DNA from: Clostridia bacterium
GTDB lineage: Bacteria; Bacillota; Clostridia; Oscillospirales; CAG-272
DNA: 15,208 bases
Direction: 5' to 3'
Assembly: GCA_900770605.1 (NCBI GenBank)
Contig: CAAGKS010000027.1
Span: 1 to 15,208, forward strand
Both the position numbers and the translations under genes were made by a program. Positions within the stretch are counted from its first letter, which is position 1. Each line of letters begins with the position of its first letter. Positions 1 through 6,816 of this stretch are shown here, piece after piece. Below the pieces are notes generated by a model, which was not told where the DNA came from, did not search any database, and saw only the letters and a program-made list of their open reading frames with translations.

Positions 1-450
1 ATAGCGGGAATTATGTGGACTACGGCTATGATGATTTTTATTACCGGTCAGATGGGTGATTTTAATTGGTGTGTACAAAATTGGTATTGGGTTGTAGCTT
101 ATGCGATCTGCATTGCTGTGCCTGTGACTATTATGCTATCATTGCAAAAAATGACGATTGATTTATCATGTGATAAAGTAAGTTTGTTTTATTTAGTGAA
201 TTATAGAAAAAATGATAGAGATTTACATAGTAATTGGATAATTTATCCATCTGAAATCGAAAGTATTGAAATTGTTAAATTATCTAATGAAGAAAAGAGA
301 AAATATACTTCTGCAAGATTTTTATTTAGTAAATATTTAAAACTAAATCTTAAATTTGGACATAGCAAATATATTTATGTTTCACACTACTCAAATTATC
401 AAATAAGAAAAATAATTCAAATGTTATTAAGTAAAAGCAAAAAAAGCTAA
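1..450 (+). CDS. Membrane protein with PH-like C-terminal part, probably 5'-truncated
   Basis: The frame is open from base 1 and the first ATG is at 13. No convincing ribosome binding site lies in the 12 bases before it, and that ATG falls inside a hydrophobic stretch, so the true start is probably outside the window. Counting from that ATG, a second hydrophobic segment spans residues about 25-43, followed by a ~100-residue soluble part. That part alternates hydrophobic strands (ILYPSEIES-like, then LKLNLKFG and KYIYVSHYS) and ends in a helix with a Lys-rich tail. This pattern resembles small bacterial proteins with two membrane segments and a pleckstrin-homology-like domain, but that is a fold-level guess and I do not recognise the family. 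The gene is strikingly AT-rich compared with everything from about 500 onward, which suggests a different origin. The only terminator for it is the bidirectional hairpin at 595-622. Function unknown. Confidence 0.6.
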   Translation: MAGIMWTTAMMIFITGQMGDFNWCVQNWYWVVAYAICIAVPVTIMLSLQKMTIDLSCDKVSLFYLVNYRKNDRDLHSNWIIYPSEIESIEIVKLSNEEKRKYTSARFLFSKYLKLNLKFGHSKYIYVSHYSNYQIRKIIQMLLSKSKKS

Positions 451-594
451 ATGTTGGACGATTGGTACGGGATAATTAGAACGTACATTATTTGTCAACC
501 AACCTTGATATCCATCTGTTTTGGGGTGTCGCTTCGGCGGCACTTCGCAAAAAACAAAAAGGCGCTCCCCTACCGCCGAGGGCGGATAAAAAAC
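451..594. other. Non-coding stretch with hairpins and A-tracts between the AT-rich gene and tRNA-Thr
   Basis: No supportable gene lies here. An 8-bp stem closed by a TTCG tetraloop sits at 525-544; it would be most stable as plus-strand RNA, but no T-run follows it. A short GC stem (CCGCC/GGCGG) lies near 573-585. Two A-tracts of the form AAAAAACAAAAA occur at about 549-560 and 589-600. Read on the minus strand these are T-tracts after GC-rich segments, so they could act as back-up terminators behind the tRNA gene. Confidence 0.5.
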
Positions 595-622
595 AAAAAA
601 GCACTTCATAAGAAGTGCTTTT
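595..622 (-). terminator. Rho-independent terminator after tRNA-Thr, bidirectional
   Basis: A perfect 9-bp stem (AAGCACTTC at 599-607 with GAAGTGCTT at 612-620) and a 4-base loop are flanked by an A-run on one side and a T-run on the other. Read on the minus strand it starts directly after the tRNA CCA end and runs into TTTTTT. Read on the plus strand it can also stop transcription from the AT-rich gene at 1-450. Confidence 0.85.
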
Positions 623-698
623 TGGAGCTGGTAATCAGAATCGAACTGATGACCTCGTCATTACCAATGACGTGCTCTACCGACTGAGCCATACCAGC
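623..698 (-). tRNA. tRNA-Thr (anticodon GGU)
   Basis: The minus strand folds into a full cloverleaf. The acceptor stem is GCTGGTA (698-692) paired with TACCAGC (633-627), the D arm is GCTC..GAGC, and the anticodon stem is CGTCA/TGACG around the loop TTGGTAA, which gives anticodon GGT. The T arm is ATCAG-TTCGATT-CTGAT. The discriminator base is T and CCA is encoded at 625-623. The GGU anticodon reads ACC and ACU threonine codons. The gene stands alone with its own promoter and terminator. Confidence 0.97.
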
Positions 699-713
699 AT
701 CTGCGACTTGTAT

Positions 714-742
714 ATTATATCAAATATAAAGTTATTTGTCAA
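714..742 (-). promoter_or_regulatory. Consensus sigma-A promoter of tRNA-Thr
   Basis: On the minus strand a perfect -35 box TTGACA (742-737) and a perfect -10 box TATAAT (719-714) are separated by 17 bases. The -10 box ends about 15 bases before the first tRNA base, so the 5' leader is only a few bases long. This fits a strongly expressed tRNA gene. Confidence 0.93.
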
Positions 743-799
743 CCCCTTTTTTACAAATTTCTCAAAAAAGATTTATAAATATCGCACCGAGCGACAACA

Positions 800-830
800 A
801 AAAGCTCTCGCGTTTTTGCGAGAGCTTTTT
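800..830 (-). terminator. Rho-independent terminator of the Dlt-like operon
   Basis: The stem AAAGCTCTCGC/GCGAGAGCTTT has an A/T-rich loop and is followed on the minus strand by TTTTT. It lies about 36 bases past the stop codon of the lipoprotein gene, the last gene of the minus-strand operon. Flanking A- and T-runs make it functional in both directions by sequence. Confidence 0.88.
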
Positions 831-865
831 GTATGGTGATCTCAACAAGTAATCGCTCGGCAAAC

Positions 866-1366
866 TCAATTTGAGCTATCTGTTCCGAGGTATATCTCCG
901 ACACCTTACCGCCGTCAAGCTTGACCTTGAGATAATACTCACCGTCTACAACGGTCAGCGCGTTACCGCTTTCCTTTGCGCCATCAAGCTTTGCCGCCGC
1001 GTCCTCTGCGCTCATTCCTATGTAAACGCCCTCGGGAGTGGTAACGGAGTCGTCATAAAGCTCAACGCCGTCTATAACCGACTTACCCGACTTATCCTTT
1101 AACACGTAAAGAGCGAGTGAGGAATATGTATATTTGACCTGCGAGCCAAGTCCGCCGCAATCGCCAAGCTCAGAGACGCTGAGCGCCTCGCCAAGCGCTT
1201 TTACTGCGCTATCCGCATTCTTACCAAGCTCCAGCTTTACGCCCTTATAGGTAACGTAAAAGCTCTTATCGGAGTTCTTATCGTCCTCGCTATTGCACGC
1301 CAACAGGCAGAGCGACAGCATCAAAAGCGCCACAGCGAGCGCTACTATTTTCAAGCTTTTTTTCAT
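866..1366 (-). CDS. Small secreted lipoprotein at the end of the Dlt-like operon
   Basis: The protein has 166 residues. The N-terminus is a classic lipoprotein signal: MKKS, a hydrophobic core (residues 6-20) and the lipobox LLAC with the lipidated Cys at residue 24. A short Asp/Ser/Lys-rich linker follows. The mature part seems to hold two similar halves: GVKLELGKNADSAVKALGEA near 42-61 resembles GVYIGMSAEDAAAKLDGA near 113-130, each followed by beta-strand-like sequence, which suggests an internal duplication of a small alpha/beta fold. It should be anchored on the outer face of the membrane. Its start is 2 bases past the stop of the DltD-like gene with AAGGAA upstream, so the two are translationally linked. 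A role beside the DltD-like transferase, such as scaffold or acceptor binding, is inferred from position only. The family is not recognised. Confidence 0.85.
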   Translation of the reverse strand: MKKSLKIVALAVALLMLSLCLLACNSEDDKNSDKSFYVTYKGVKLELGKNADSAVKALGEALSVSELGDCGGLGSQVKYTYSSLALYVLKDKSGKSVIDGVELYDDSVTTPEGVYIGMSAEDAAAKLDGAKESGNALTVVDGEYYLKVKLDGGKVSEIYLGTDSSN

Positions 1367-1368
1367 AA

Positions 1369-2385
1369 TTATCCGTTCCTTTCCAGGTAATAGCGTTCAA
1401 GCCGCTCTTCCCACTCCGACCTTTCGGCGTCGGTATGCGAGGGAGCGTCAAGTCCGTGGTTTTCTGCGAGGATACGTCCGAAAAACTCGGTGGTCTTCTC
1501 CGCGCCGTAAACGTTGAGGTGCATTCCTGCATCATACGTATCCGTGGTCATATCAAGTCCTATCTCGTCCGCCATTGGAATGAGATTATAATATGCAAGT
1601 CCGTTTTCCTCTGCATAATCGCAGATCTGCTCGTCCCACTCGTCATACCACCAAAATCCCCAGGAATTCGTGGGCGCTTTGACAAGTATGAGCTCGATGC
1701 CCTTCTCTGCGCAAAGCTCGCGCATCATATCGAGATACTTCATAGAGGTCTCGGGCAAGGTATAATCAAGCAGCTCCTTACCCTCATTCTGCTCCTCGGT
1801 CATAGGCACGACGCCCTTTTTCATAAGGTAGCCGCTATGCGACACCGTGGGAGAACCGAACACGTATTGGAGATCCTGCTCCTCAAGCTGCGTGATACGG
1901 GAATGATAGCGAAGAAGCGGAAAGACGTAATCAAGCATCGACTCCTCTTCTGTCATTGAAGCGCGGATCGCGTTTATCTTTGATGCCGACCACTTCATTC
2001 CCTCAAGCGTCATTCTATTGTATGCCTCTCTTTGCGGAGTTCCGTATTTGAGCGCGAGCACGTTGAACACCACCGCCTTTGGCGTTTCGTATCTCAACGC
2101 GTCCTCAAGCAGATAATACGACTGCCACGCGAGCTGCTGCGCGCTTCCGCGCACGTATGAGGATATACCGTATTTCTCCCAGAGCACTGCGGGAACGAAG
2201 GTCTCGTACACCTCGCAGTCACCGATAAAGAGCACGTCATTGCCTCCTGCCTCCGCGTAATACTCACGCGTGAGAAGCCCCTCGGTATTATCCGTATATT
2301 TAGGCACTGTGAGCATCTGAGCCACTGTAAGCAACAACAGAACGGCAAGTGTGACACACACAGCACAAATTATTCTTTTTTTCAT
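1369..2385 (-). CDS. DltD-like SGNH-fold acyl transferase with Cys in place of the catalytic Ser
   Basis: The protein has 338 residues. An N-terminal hydrophobic segment (about 5-25) anchors it, placing the rest outside the cell. SGNH block I reads VLFIGDCEVYE, so the usual GDS serine is Cys57. Gly80 (VRGSAQQ) and Asn109 (FNVLALKYG) fit blocks II and III, and D285-H289 in DAGMHLNVYG fits the catalytic Asp/His block. In Dlt and AlgX/AlgJ-type systems this partner takes the acyl group from the MBOAT side and transfers it to the polymer. Here the covalent intermediate would be a thioester on Cys57 if the fold works the same way. The gene lies 38 bases after the MBOAT gene and starts behind AAGGAACGGA. 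It is shorter than typical DltD (about 400 residues or more), so I call it DltD-like by position and fold and give no symbol. Enzyme class is fairly sure; substrate and acceptor are unknown. Confidence 0.85.
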   Translation of the reverse strand: MKKRIICAVCVTLAVLLLLTVAQMLTVPKYTDNTEGLLTREYYAEAGGNDVLFIGDCEVYETFVPAVLWEKYGISSYVRGSAQQLAWQSYYLLEDALRYETPKAVVFNVLALKYGTPQREAYNRMTLEGMKWSASKINAIRASMTEEESMLDYVFPLLRYHSRITQLEEQDLQYVFGSPTVSHSGYLMKKGVVPMTEEQNEGKELLDYTLPETSMKYLDMMRELCAEKGIELILVKAPTNSWGFWWYDEWDEQICDYAEENGLAYYNLIPMADEIGLDMTTDTYDAGMHLNVYGAEKTTEFFGRILAENHGLDAPSHTDAERSEWEERLERYYLERNG

Positions 2386-2423
2386 TTGTCCGTTCCTTTT
2401 TCCTTATTTCGTGTTTCATGGGA

Positions 2424-4013
2424 TCAGAATTGGTCATAAATAAACTGTGATGCGTCATATCCGACGCCGTACGCGCCAAACAGTATCACACACACGAATA
2501 TCGCACCGACCACCGCCGAGCAAAGCGCGGGGCGCTCGTAAAGATATTCTCTGATATCGCGCTTGGCGGAGAGCTTACTTGCCGCGAACATACACGCGAT
2601 GCCGACTGCGATTATAACGAGGTCAGGCACGGTAAGTCCGAGCTGCAATATACCGCCTGTAAAAATTTCACCGATGCCGCGCATGGTGAGCATACTGCCC
2701 CACGCCGCAAAGGTAATGCTTACGTTACGATAACAATCGAGGGAGCGTATGATCCCCATAAGCAAGAAGGTACGCGCCGCCATAAACACGCCGTATCCCG
2801 AGGACGCCGTAAGACGCGGGAATTTAGCGTGGAATTTTTCATAAAGGGGCTCGAGCGACTCGCTGACCGCTATCACGAGGAAATTGAGCATTCCCCACAC
2901 GATAAAGTTCCAAGCCGCGCCGTGCCACACGCCTGTGGCAAACCAGGTGACCGCGCTCGCGGCATACGCCACGATCTTTCCTGCGGTCCTGCGCGAAAAT
3001 CTTGCGCCGAGCTTTTTATTGAGCTTGAGCATAGGCGAGCAGACGGAAAGCGGCAGGAATATGTAATCGCGGAACCAGCTTCCCATTGTAATATGCCATC
3101 TTCTCCAATATTCCTTGGTGGACTTTGAGGAGAATGGACGGTCAAAGTTCTCTGCGAGCTTTATGCCCATAGACTCGGCAATACCGATAGTTATATCTAT
3201 ACCGCCCGTAAAATCGGCGTATATCTGCACGGAATATAGCAATACGAGCAAGAGCACGTACGCGCCGTCATAGGTATCGGGCGATGAGACGAGCGTTTTG
3301 ATAGCCACGAGCACTCTATCCGCCACGATAAGCTTTTTAGCGTATCCCCAAAGCACGCGCATAAGTCCGCGCGACACTGTCTTTGAGTTGAAGTGATGCG
3401 GCTCGGTGAGCTGATGCGCAAGATCAGAAAAACGCGATATCGGTCCTTGAACGAGCTGAGGAAAGAAGGACACGAAAAGCGCGAGCTTTGCAATATTCTT
3501 CTCCGCCGATGCGCGTCCGCGGTAAACGTCGATAAGATAGCCCATAGTCTGAAAGGTATAAAAGGATATACCCATAGGCAATATCAGATCGGGGATATCA
3601 AAGCCGTCAGAGCCGAAAAGCCCGAGTACCGAATTTACGTTGGTCAGCGCAAACGCCGTATATTTGAGCACGGCGAGAATACCGAAGTTGAGCAAAAGCC
3701 CCACCACGAGTATGAGAAGTCTTTTCTTCTTCTGCCCTGCTCTGTATTTCTTTTTCTCTTCCTTGGCGAGCGTATCGCGATTCTGCACGATATACGCGTC
3801 CTCGCGCGTCTTATTTTTCTCCATAAGGCGAGAGATAATATAAGACGATACCGTTGTAAACAGTATGAATACAAGGCATTCAAGCCCTGCGAACGCGTAA
3901 AAGATATAGCTCGTGGCAAGGAGAGTTATCCATTGAAGCTTTTTGGGTACTGCGTAATAGGCTATCAGCGCGAGCGCAAGAAAGCCGATGAACGCGTATG
4001 AGGTAAAAAGCAT
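2424..4013 (-). CDS. MBOAT-family membrane O-acyltransferase (AlgI/DltB type) with C-terminal Tyr hexapeptide
   Basis: This is a 529-residue polytopic membrane protein. Hallmarks are PMGISFYTFQTMGYLIDVY (146-164), FFPQLVQGPISR (183-194), WRRWHITMGSWFRDYIFLPL (303-322) and the MBOAT catalytic His364 in GVWHGAAWN. These motifs match the longer AlgI/PatA-like branch better than classical ~400-residue DltB. MBOATs move acyl groups from a cytoplasmic thioester donor across the membrane. The C-terminus ends in FIYDQF (524-529). This resembles the extracytoplasmic acyl-shuttle hexapeptide known from DltX and, in other systems, fused to the MBOAT; Tyr526 would be the acyl-carrying residue. The gene starts 3 bases after the carrier-protein stop, with GGAG embedded in the end of that gene, so the two are tightly coupled. 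The likely donor is therefore the aminoacyl-carrier protein upstream rather than acetyl-CoA, which is an inference from context. Confidence 0.93.
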   Translation of the reverse strand: MLFTSYAFIGFLALALIAYYAVPKKLQWITLLATSYIFYAFAGLECLVFILFTTVSSYIISRLMEKNKTREDAYIVQNRDTLAKEEKKKYRAGQKKKRLLILVVGLLLNFGILAVLKYTAFALTNVNSVLGLFGSDGFDIPDLILPMGISFYTFQTMGYLIDVYRGRASAEKNIAKLALFVSFFPQLVQGPISRFSDLAHQLTEPHHFNSKTVSRGLMRVLWGYAKKLIVADRVLVAIKTLVSSPDTYDGAYVLLLVLLYSVQIYADFTGGIDITIGIAESMGIKLAENFDRPFSSKSTKEYWRRWHITMGSWFRDYIFLPLSVCSPMLKLNKKLGARFSRRTAGKIVAYAASAVTWFATGVWHGAAWNFIVWGMLNFLVIAVSESLEPLYEKFHAKFPRLTASSGYGVFMAARTFLLMGIIRSLDCYRNVSITFAAWGSMLTMRGIGEIFTGGILQLGLTVPDLVIIAVGIACMFAASKLSAKRDIREYLYERPALCSAVVGAIFVCVILFGAYGVGYDASQFIYDQF

Positions 4014-4016
4014 ATA

Positions 4017-4244
4017 TTACTCCTCGTCGAGTTTATTTATAAGCGCGAAAAGCTCCTCTGCGGAATTGAAATTCTCGGGGATTATCTCCTCGGGGGGTAT
4101 CGTAACTCCAAACTCTGCATCTATCTGCGCTACGAGCGATACGATATCGAGAGAATCGAGGATACCATCGTCAACAAGGTCAACGGTGTTCTCAAAATCC
4201 ACCTCGGGATGCAGATCAGAAAGTATTTCCAAAAGTTTTTCCAT
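4017..4244 (-). CDS. DltC-like acyl/aminoacyl carrier protein
   Basis: This is a small acidic helical protein of 75 residues, the usual DltC/ACP length. The phosphopantetheine attachment motif is DGILDSLDIVSLV with Ser31 after Asp30. The second half (FGVTIPPEEIIPENFNSAEELFALI) has the normal helix II-III pattern of carrier proteins. It should be made active by a holo-ACP synthase encoded elsewhere, loaded with an amino acid by the adenylation enzyme just upstream, and present it as a thioester to the MBOAT just downstream. The start at 4244 is preceded by AAGGAAG. I use DltC-like rather than dltC because the identity of the carried amino acid is open. A fatty-acid ACP is unlikely given the neighbours. 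Confidence 0.9.
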   Translation of the reverse strand: MEKLLEILSDLHPEVDFENTVDLVDDGILDSLDIVSLVAQIDAEFGVTIPPEEIIPENFNSAEELFALINKLDEE

Positions 4245-4285
4245 AGCTCTTATCTTCCTTAAAGTAAAATTTAACTCGTTTTTTA

Positions 4286-5803
4286 TCAGCCCATATGCAA
4301 GCTCTTTACATGGTCAAGCAAAAATCTTCTATCAAGCTTTCCGTTATCCGTGAGCGGCATCTCATCGAGCTTGATTATTTTAGCGGGAAGCATATATCTC
4401 GGGATACGCGTTACAAGCTGTGTCATAAGCGAATTTTCGCCACCCATACCCGTATAGAACAGCACGATCTCCTTTGCAGAATCATTATACACACAAGCGG
4501 AGCGTCCAACGCCGTCACACTCGAGCGCCGCCGTTTCTATCTCGCCAAGCTCGATGCGGTGTCCCATATGCTTGATCTGATTATCCTTACGGCATACGAA
4601 CACGAGCTCGCCGTATTCGTTTATCCTGCCGATATCTCCCGTGCGATATATGATCTCGCGGTAAGCGTTTTGCAGAGGATTCTGAACGAACGCCTCGCCC
4701 GTCTTCTCCGCGTTATTATAGTATCCCATCGTCACACACGTGCCGCGGATACATATCTCACCCGTCTCGCCCTCGGAAGCTCTTTTATTCTCATCGGTTA
4801 TAAGTATGATATCCGTGTTATCGAACGGAATTCCAACAGGGATAGGCTCCTGCTCTCCAAGAACTCTGTCGGCCTTCCAATAACACGACATTCCCGTTGC
4901 CTCGGTGGGCCCGTAAAGATTATAGAACTGCGCGTGCGGAAGCGCTCCGCGCCACAGATCGTATTGCTTTCTCGGGAACACCTCACTGCCGAATGCGACC
5001 TTGGTTATATACTTTGGCGCGTGCGACTCAAGCGCGCCGAGCGAGGAGACCTGAACGAGCGCAGATACCACCCAACAGATAGTATTGATAGCGTAAGTAT
5101 CAAGATACTCCACAAGGCGCACCGGGAACGAGAATAGCATTCTCGGCACGAAATAAGTAGTAGCTCCGAGCTTGAGCGTGGGCATAAGCTCCTTCAGAGG
5201 CGCGTCAAAGTACAGAGGCGTCTGATTTGCAAACACCGTGCTCTCGTCAAATTCAAGCGCCGCGGTGAGCGCCTCGGTATAATCTATCACCGAGCGGTGA
5301 CACGCTATAACGCCCTTGGGAACTCCCGTAGAGCCTGAGGTGAATACGACGTATATGGCGTCGGTATCGCACTGTCTGCGCCTTACGTCCGAGAGGGCTG
5401 CGGTGTCCTCTCCGTATGCGCTGATCACGTCATACGCGAGCGTATGCTCAAGTCCGAGCGCCTCAGCCGCCGCAAAATTCTTGGCGTCCGCAATAACTGC
5501 TCTTGGACGGAGATTTGCAACGATGGTATCTATTCTCGCCTTTGGCATCTTTTCGTCAAGGCAGACGTAAAAGCAGCCCGCGTAGATAACTCCCCAAAAC
5601 GCCGTTACGGTCTTGGGATGCTTGTCCATAAGTATGACCACGCTCTCACCGTAAAGTCCAAGGTGAGCGAGATACGAGCCTATCGACCTCGCCCCCGAAT
5701 AGACCTCTGAGAAGGTCATTCCCTCTTTGCCCGTGGAGAACGCGAGCTTTTCGGGAACTCGCGCCGCCGTGGCTTCAAGGTATTCGAGTATATTTTTTTG
5801 CAT
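4286..5803 (-). CDS. DltA-like amino acid adenylation enzyme (ANL superfamily)
   Basis: The protein has 505 residues, the size of stand-alone DltA. The adenylation core motifs are all present: VFTSGSTGVPKGV (153-165), YFD (198-200, whose Asp200 normally holds the substrate amino group), YGPTEAT (297-303), YRTGD (386-390), CRKDNQIKHMGHRIELGEIE (404-423) and NGK with catalytic Lys489. The enzyme should use ATP to make an aminoacyl-AMP and load the carrier protein encoded 41 bases downstream. The segment equivalent to FCGE in DltA reads FGSE (271-274), so the Cys that in Bacillus cereus DltA helps select D-Ala over L-Ala is Gly272. The substrate may therefore not be D-alanine. The start ATG sits 9 bases past the preceding stop, with AAGGAG overlapping that stop. 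The main alternative is ordinary D-Ala ligase with a divergent pocket. Confidence 0.92.
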   Translation of the reverse strand: MQKNILEYLEATAARVPEKLAFSTGKEGMTFSEVYSGARSIGSYLAHLGLYGESVVILMDKHPKTVTAFWGVIYAGCFYVCLDEKMPKARIDTIVANLRPRAVIADAKNFAAAEALGLEHTLAYDVISAYGEDTAALSDVRRRQCDTDAIYVVFTSGSTGVPKGVIACHRSVIDYTEALTAALEFDESTVFANQTPLYFDAPLKELMPTLKLGATTYFVPRMLFSFPVRLVEYLDTYAINTICWVVSALVQVSSLGALESHAPKYITKVAFGSEVFPRKQYDLWRGALPHAQFYNLYGPTEATGMSCYWKADRVLGEQEPIPVGIPFDNTDIILITDENKRASEGETGEICIRGTCVTMGYYNNAEKTGEAFVQNPLQNAYREIIYRTGDIGRINEYGELVFVCRKDNQIKHMGHRIELGEIETAALECDGVGRSACVYNDSAKEIVLFYTGMGGENSLMTQLVTRIPRYMLPAKIIKLDEMPLTDNGKLDRRFLLDHVKSLHMG

Positions 5804-5812
5804 AAATGCTCC

Positions 5813-6802
5813 TTATCTGTCTATGGGAGTAGTTGCTGTGACGGGATAATCCGACTTATTGAAAGCATAAAATCCGTAATACGACCCTTTGCTGGTAGCG
5901 TATTCCTCAAGCTCGGCGTAAGTTCTCAGGCAACCGTTATTACTGCCGTCTCCAAACGTTCCTGCAAGGCGTGTAGCATCATAAAAATACCACGAGTCTG
6001 CTCCGTTCTTTCCTATATTGACTACCATCCAGAAATGAGTTCCGTCTATATTGGAGCGGCTATCGTCTCTTCTGATGCCCATATGCTCGATTCCAAGGTA
6101 TTCAAAAAACGCCTTGGAAACGGAATAGTAGGAATAGCAGTCTCCCTCTCCGCGCTCAAGCGTCAATATCGCTTCCTCGATCCAGTCGCTCTTCCAATTT
6201 TCTCTCTTGATATTGGGGACGTTGGATTCATTGGAGAAATATATATTTGCCGCAGATGCGTTCTTGCCGGGAGAGTTTACGTATTCGTAAACCGCGAATA
6301 CCTGCTCCTGCTTTGACATATCGCTCGTTATCTTGAGCTGCTTGGCAAGAGACTCGATACGCGTCATAAGCATATCGTACGTATAGTCCTTTTTAGTAAC
6401 CACAACGCTCACGGTGAGCTTTGTGGAGTTGCCTGCCGCGTCGGTCGCCGTATAGATAACGCTATACGTACCGGGGACCTCCGTATTTACGCGGGAGTCA
6501 AAATCAAGCGTGAACGCGCCGCTATCGTCGTTTACTTTGACCTTATTTCTGAAGGACACGGTCTCTCCTGCATACATATAGATGCAGTCGCCGTCTATGA
6601 GCTGCACGGTGGGGGGCGTTTTATCCTTCTTGCTATTGCTTACCGAGCCGCTATCCGTTGCCATATCAACTATGAAAAGAATGCAAAGCACCGCAAGGCA
6701 AAGCGCAAGCGCGCATATCGTTATTTTGATCGCCAAAACAGTTTGACTCCGGCGGCGTTTATTATCCTTTGAAAAGCTCTCCAAAATATGTTTGTAGCTC
6801 AA
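5813..6802 (-). CDS. Membrane-anchored Ig-like/transglutaminase-like protein heading the Dlt-like operon
   Basis: Numbering is from the longest frame (TTG at 6823, 336 residues). Residues 1-28 are a basic cytoplasmic tail and 29-53 a membrane segment. Residues about 69-142 form an Ig-like (HYR/DUF5011-like) beta domain with the typical VPGTYSVIYTATDAAGNST signature. Residues about 170-300 form a transglutaminase-like papain fold with Cys229 (GEGDCYSY), His263 (GTHFWMVV) and Asp282 (YFYDATRL), so the catalytic triad looks intact. The catalytic part is extracytoplasmic. Such domains act as transglutaminases, proteases or amidases on wall or envelope proteins; the substrate is unknown. Both possible starts are TTG. 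I chose 6802 because GGGAG lies 9 bases before it, whereas 6823 has no ribosome binding site. It is transcribed first, 9 bases before the adenylation gene, so its role probably belongs with the envelope acylation system. Confidence 0.85.
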   Translation of the reverse strand: MSYKHILESFSKDNKRRRSQTVLAIKITICALALCLAVLCILFIVDMATDSGSVSNSKKDKTPPTVQLIDGDCIYMYAGETVSFRNKVKVNDDSGAFTLDFDSRVNTEVPGTYSVIYTATDAAGNSTKLTVSVVVTKKDYTYDMLMTRIESLAKQLKITSDMSKQEQVFAVYEYVNSPGKNASAANIYFSNESNVPNIKRENWKSDWIEEAILTLERGEGDCYSYYSVSKAFFEYLGIEHMGIRRDDSRSNIDGTHFWMVVNIGKNGADSWYFYDATRLAGTFGDGSNNGCLRTYAELEEYATSKGSYYGFYAFNKSDYPVTATTPIDR

Positions 6803-6811
6803 ATCTATGTT

Positions 6812-6816
6812 CTCCC
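6812..6816 (-). promoter_or_regulatory. Ribosome binding site deciding the start of the transglutaminase-like gene
   Basis: GGGAG on the minus strand lies 9 bases upstream of the TTG codon at 6802. It sits inside the longer open frame that begins at TTG 6823. That makes the downstream TTG the better start and shortens the protein by 7 residues. Confidence 0.5.

Noticed and set aside
427..609. 60-residue minus-strand open frame behind tRNA-Thr
   Set aside because: No ribosome binding site or family resemblance. It overlaps hairpins and A/T tracts that look like terminator or repeat DNA.
451..687. 78-residue plus-strand open frame
   Set aside because: It runs through the terminator and into the tRNA-Thr gene, so it cannot be a real coding region.
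3393..4001. 202-residue plus-strand open frame antisense to the MBOAT gene
   Set aside because: Shadow frame rich in Arg/Lys/Tyr from reverse reading of a membrane protein gene. No start signals.
2424..4013. MBOAT gene read as alginate O-acetylation (AlgI)
   Set aside because: The motifs are AlgI-like, but the tight linkage to an adenylation enzyme and carrier protein points to an aminoacyl donor. No alginate or exopolysaccharide genes are present.
4295..5137. 280-residue plus-strand open frame antisense to the adenylation gene
   Set aside because: A shadow of a gene with intact adenylation motifs. The composition is low in recognisable domains and there is no promoter or ribosome binding site.
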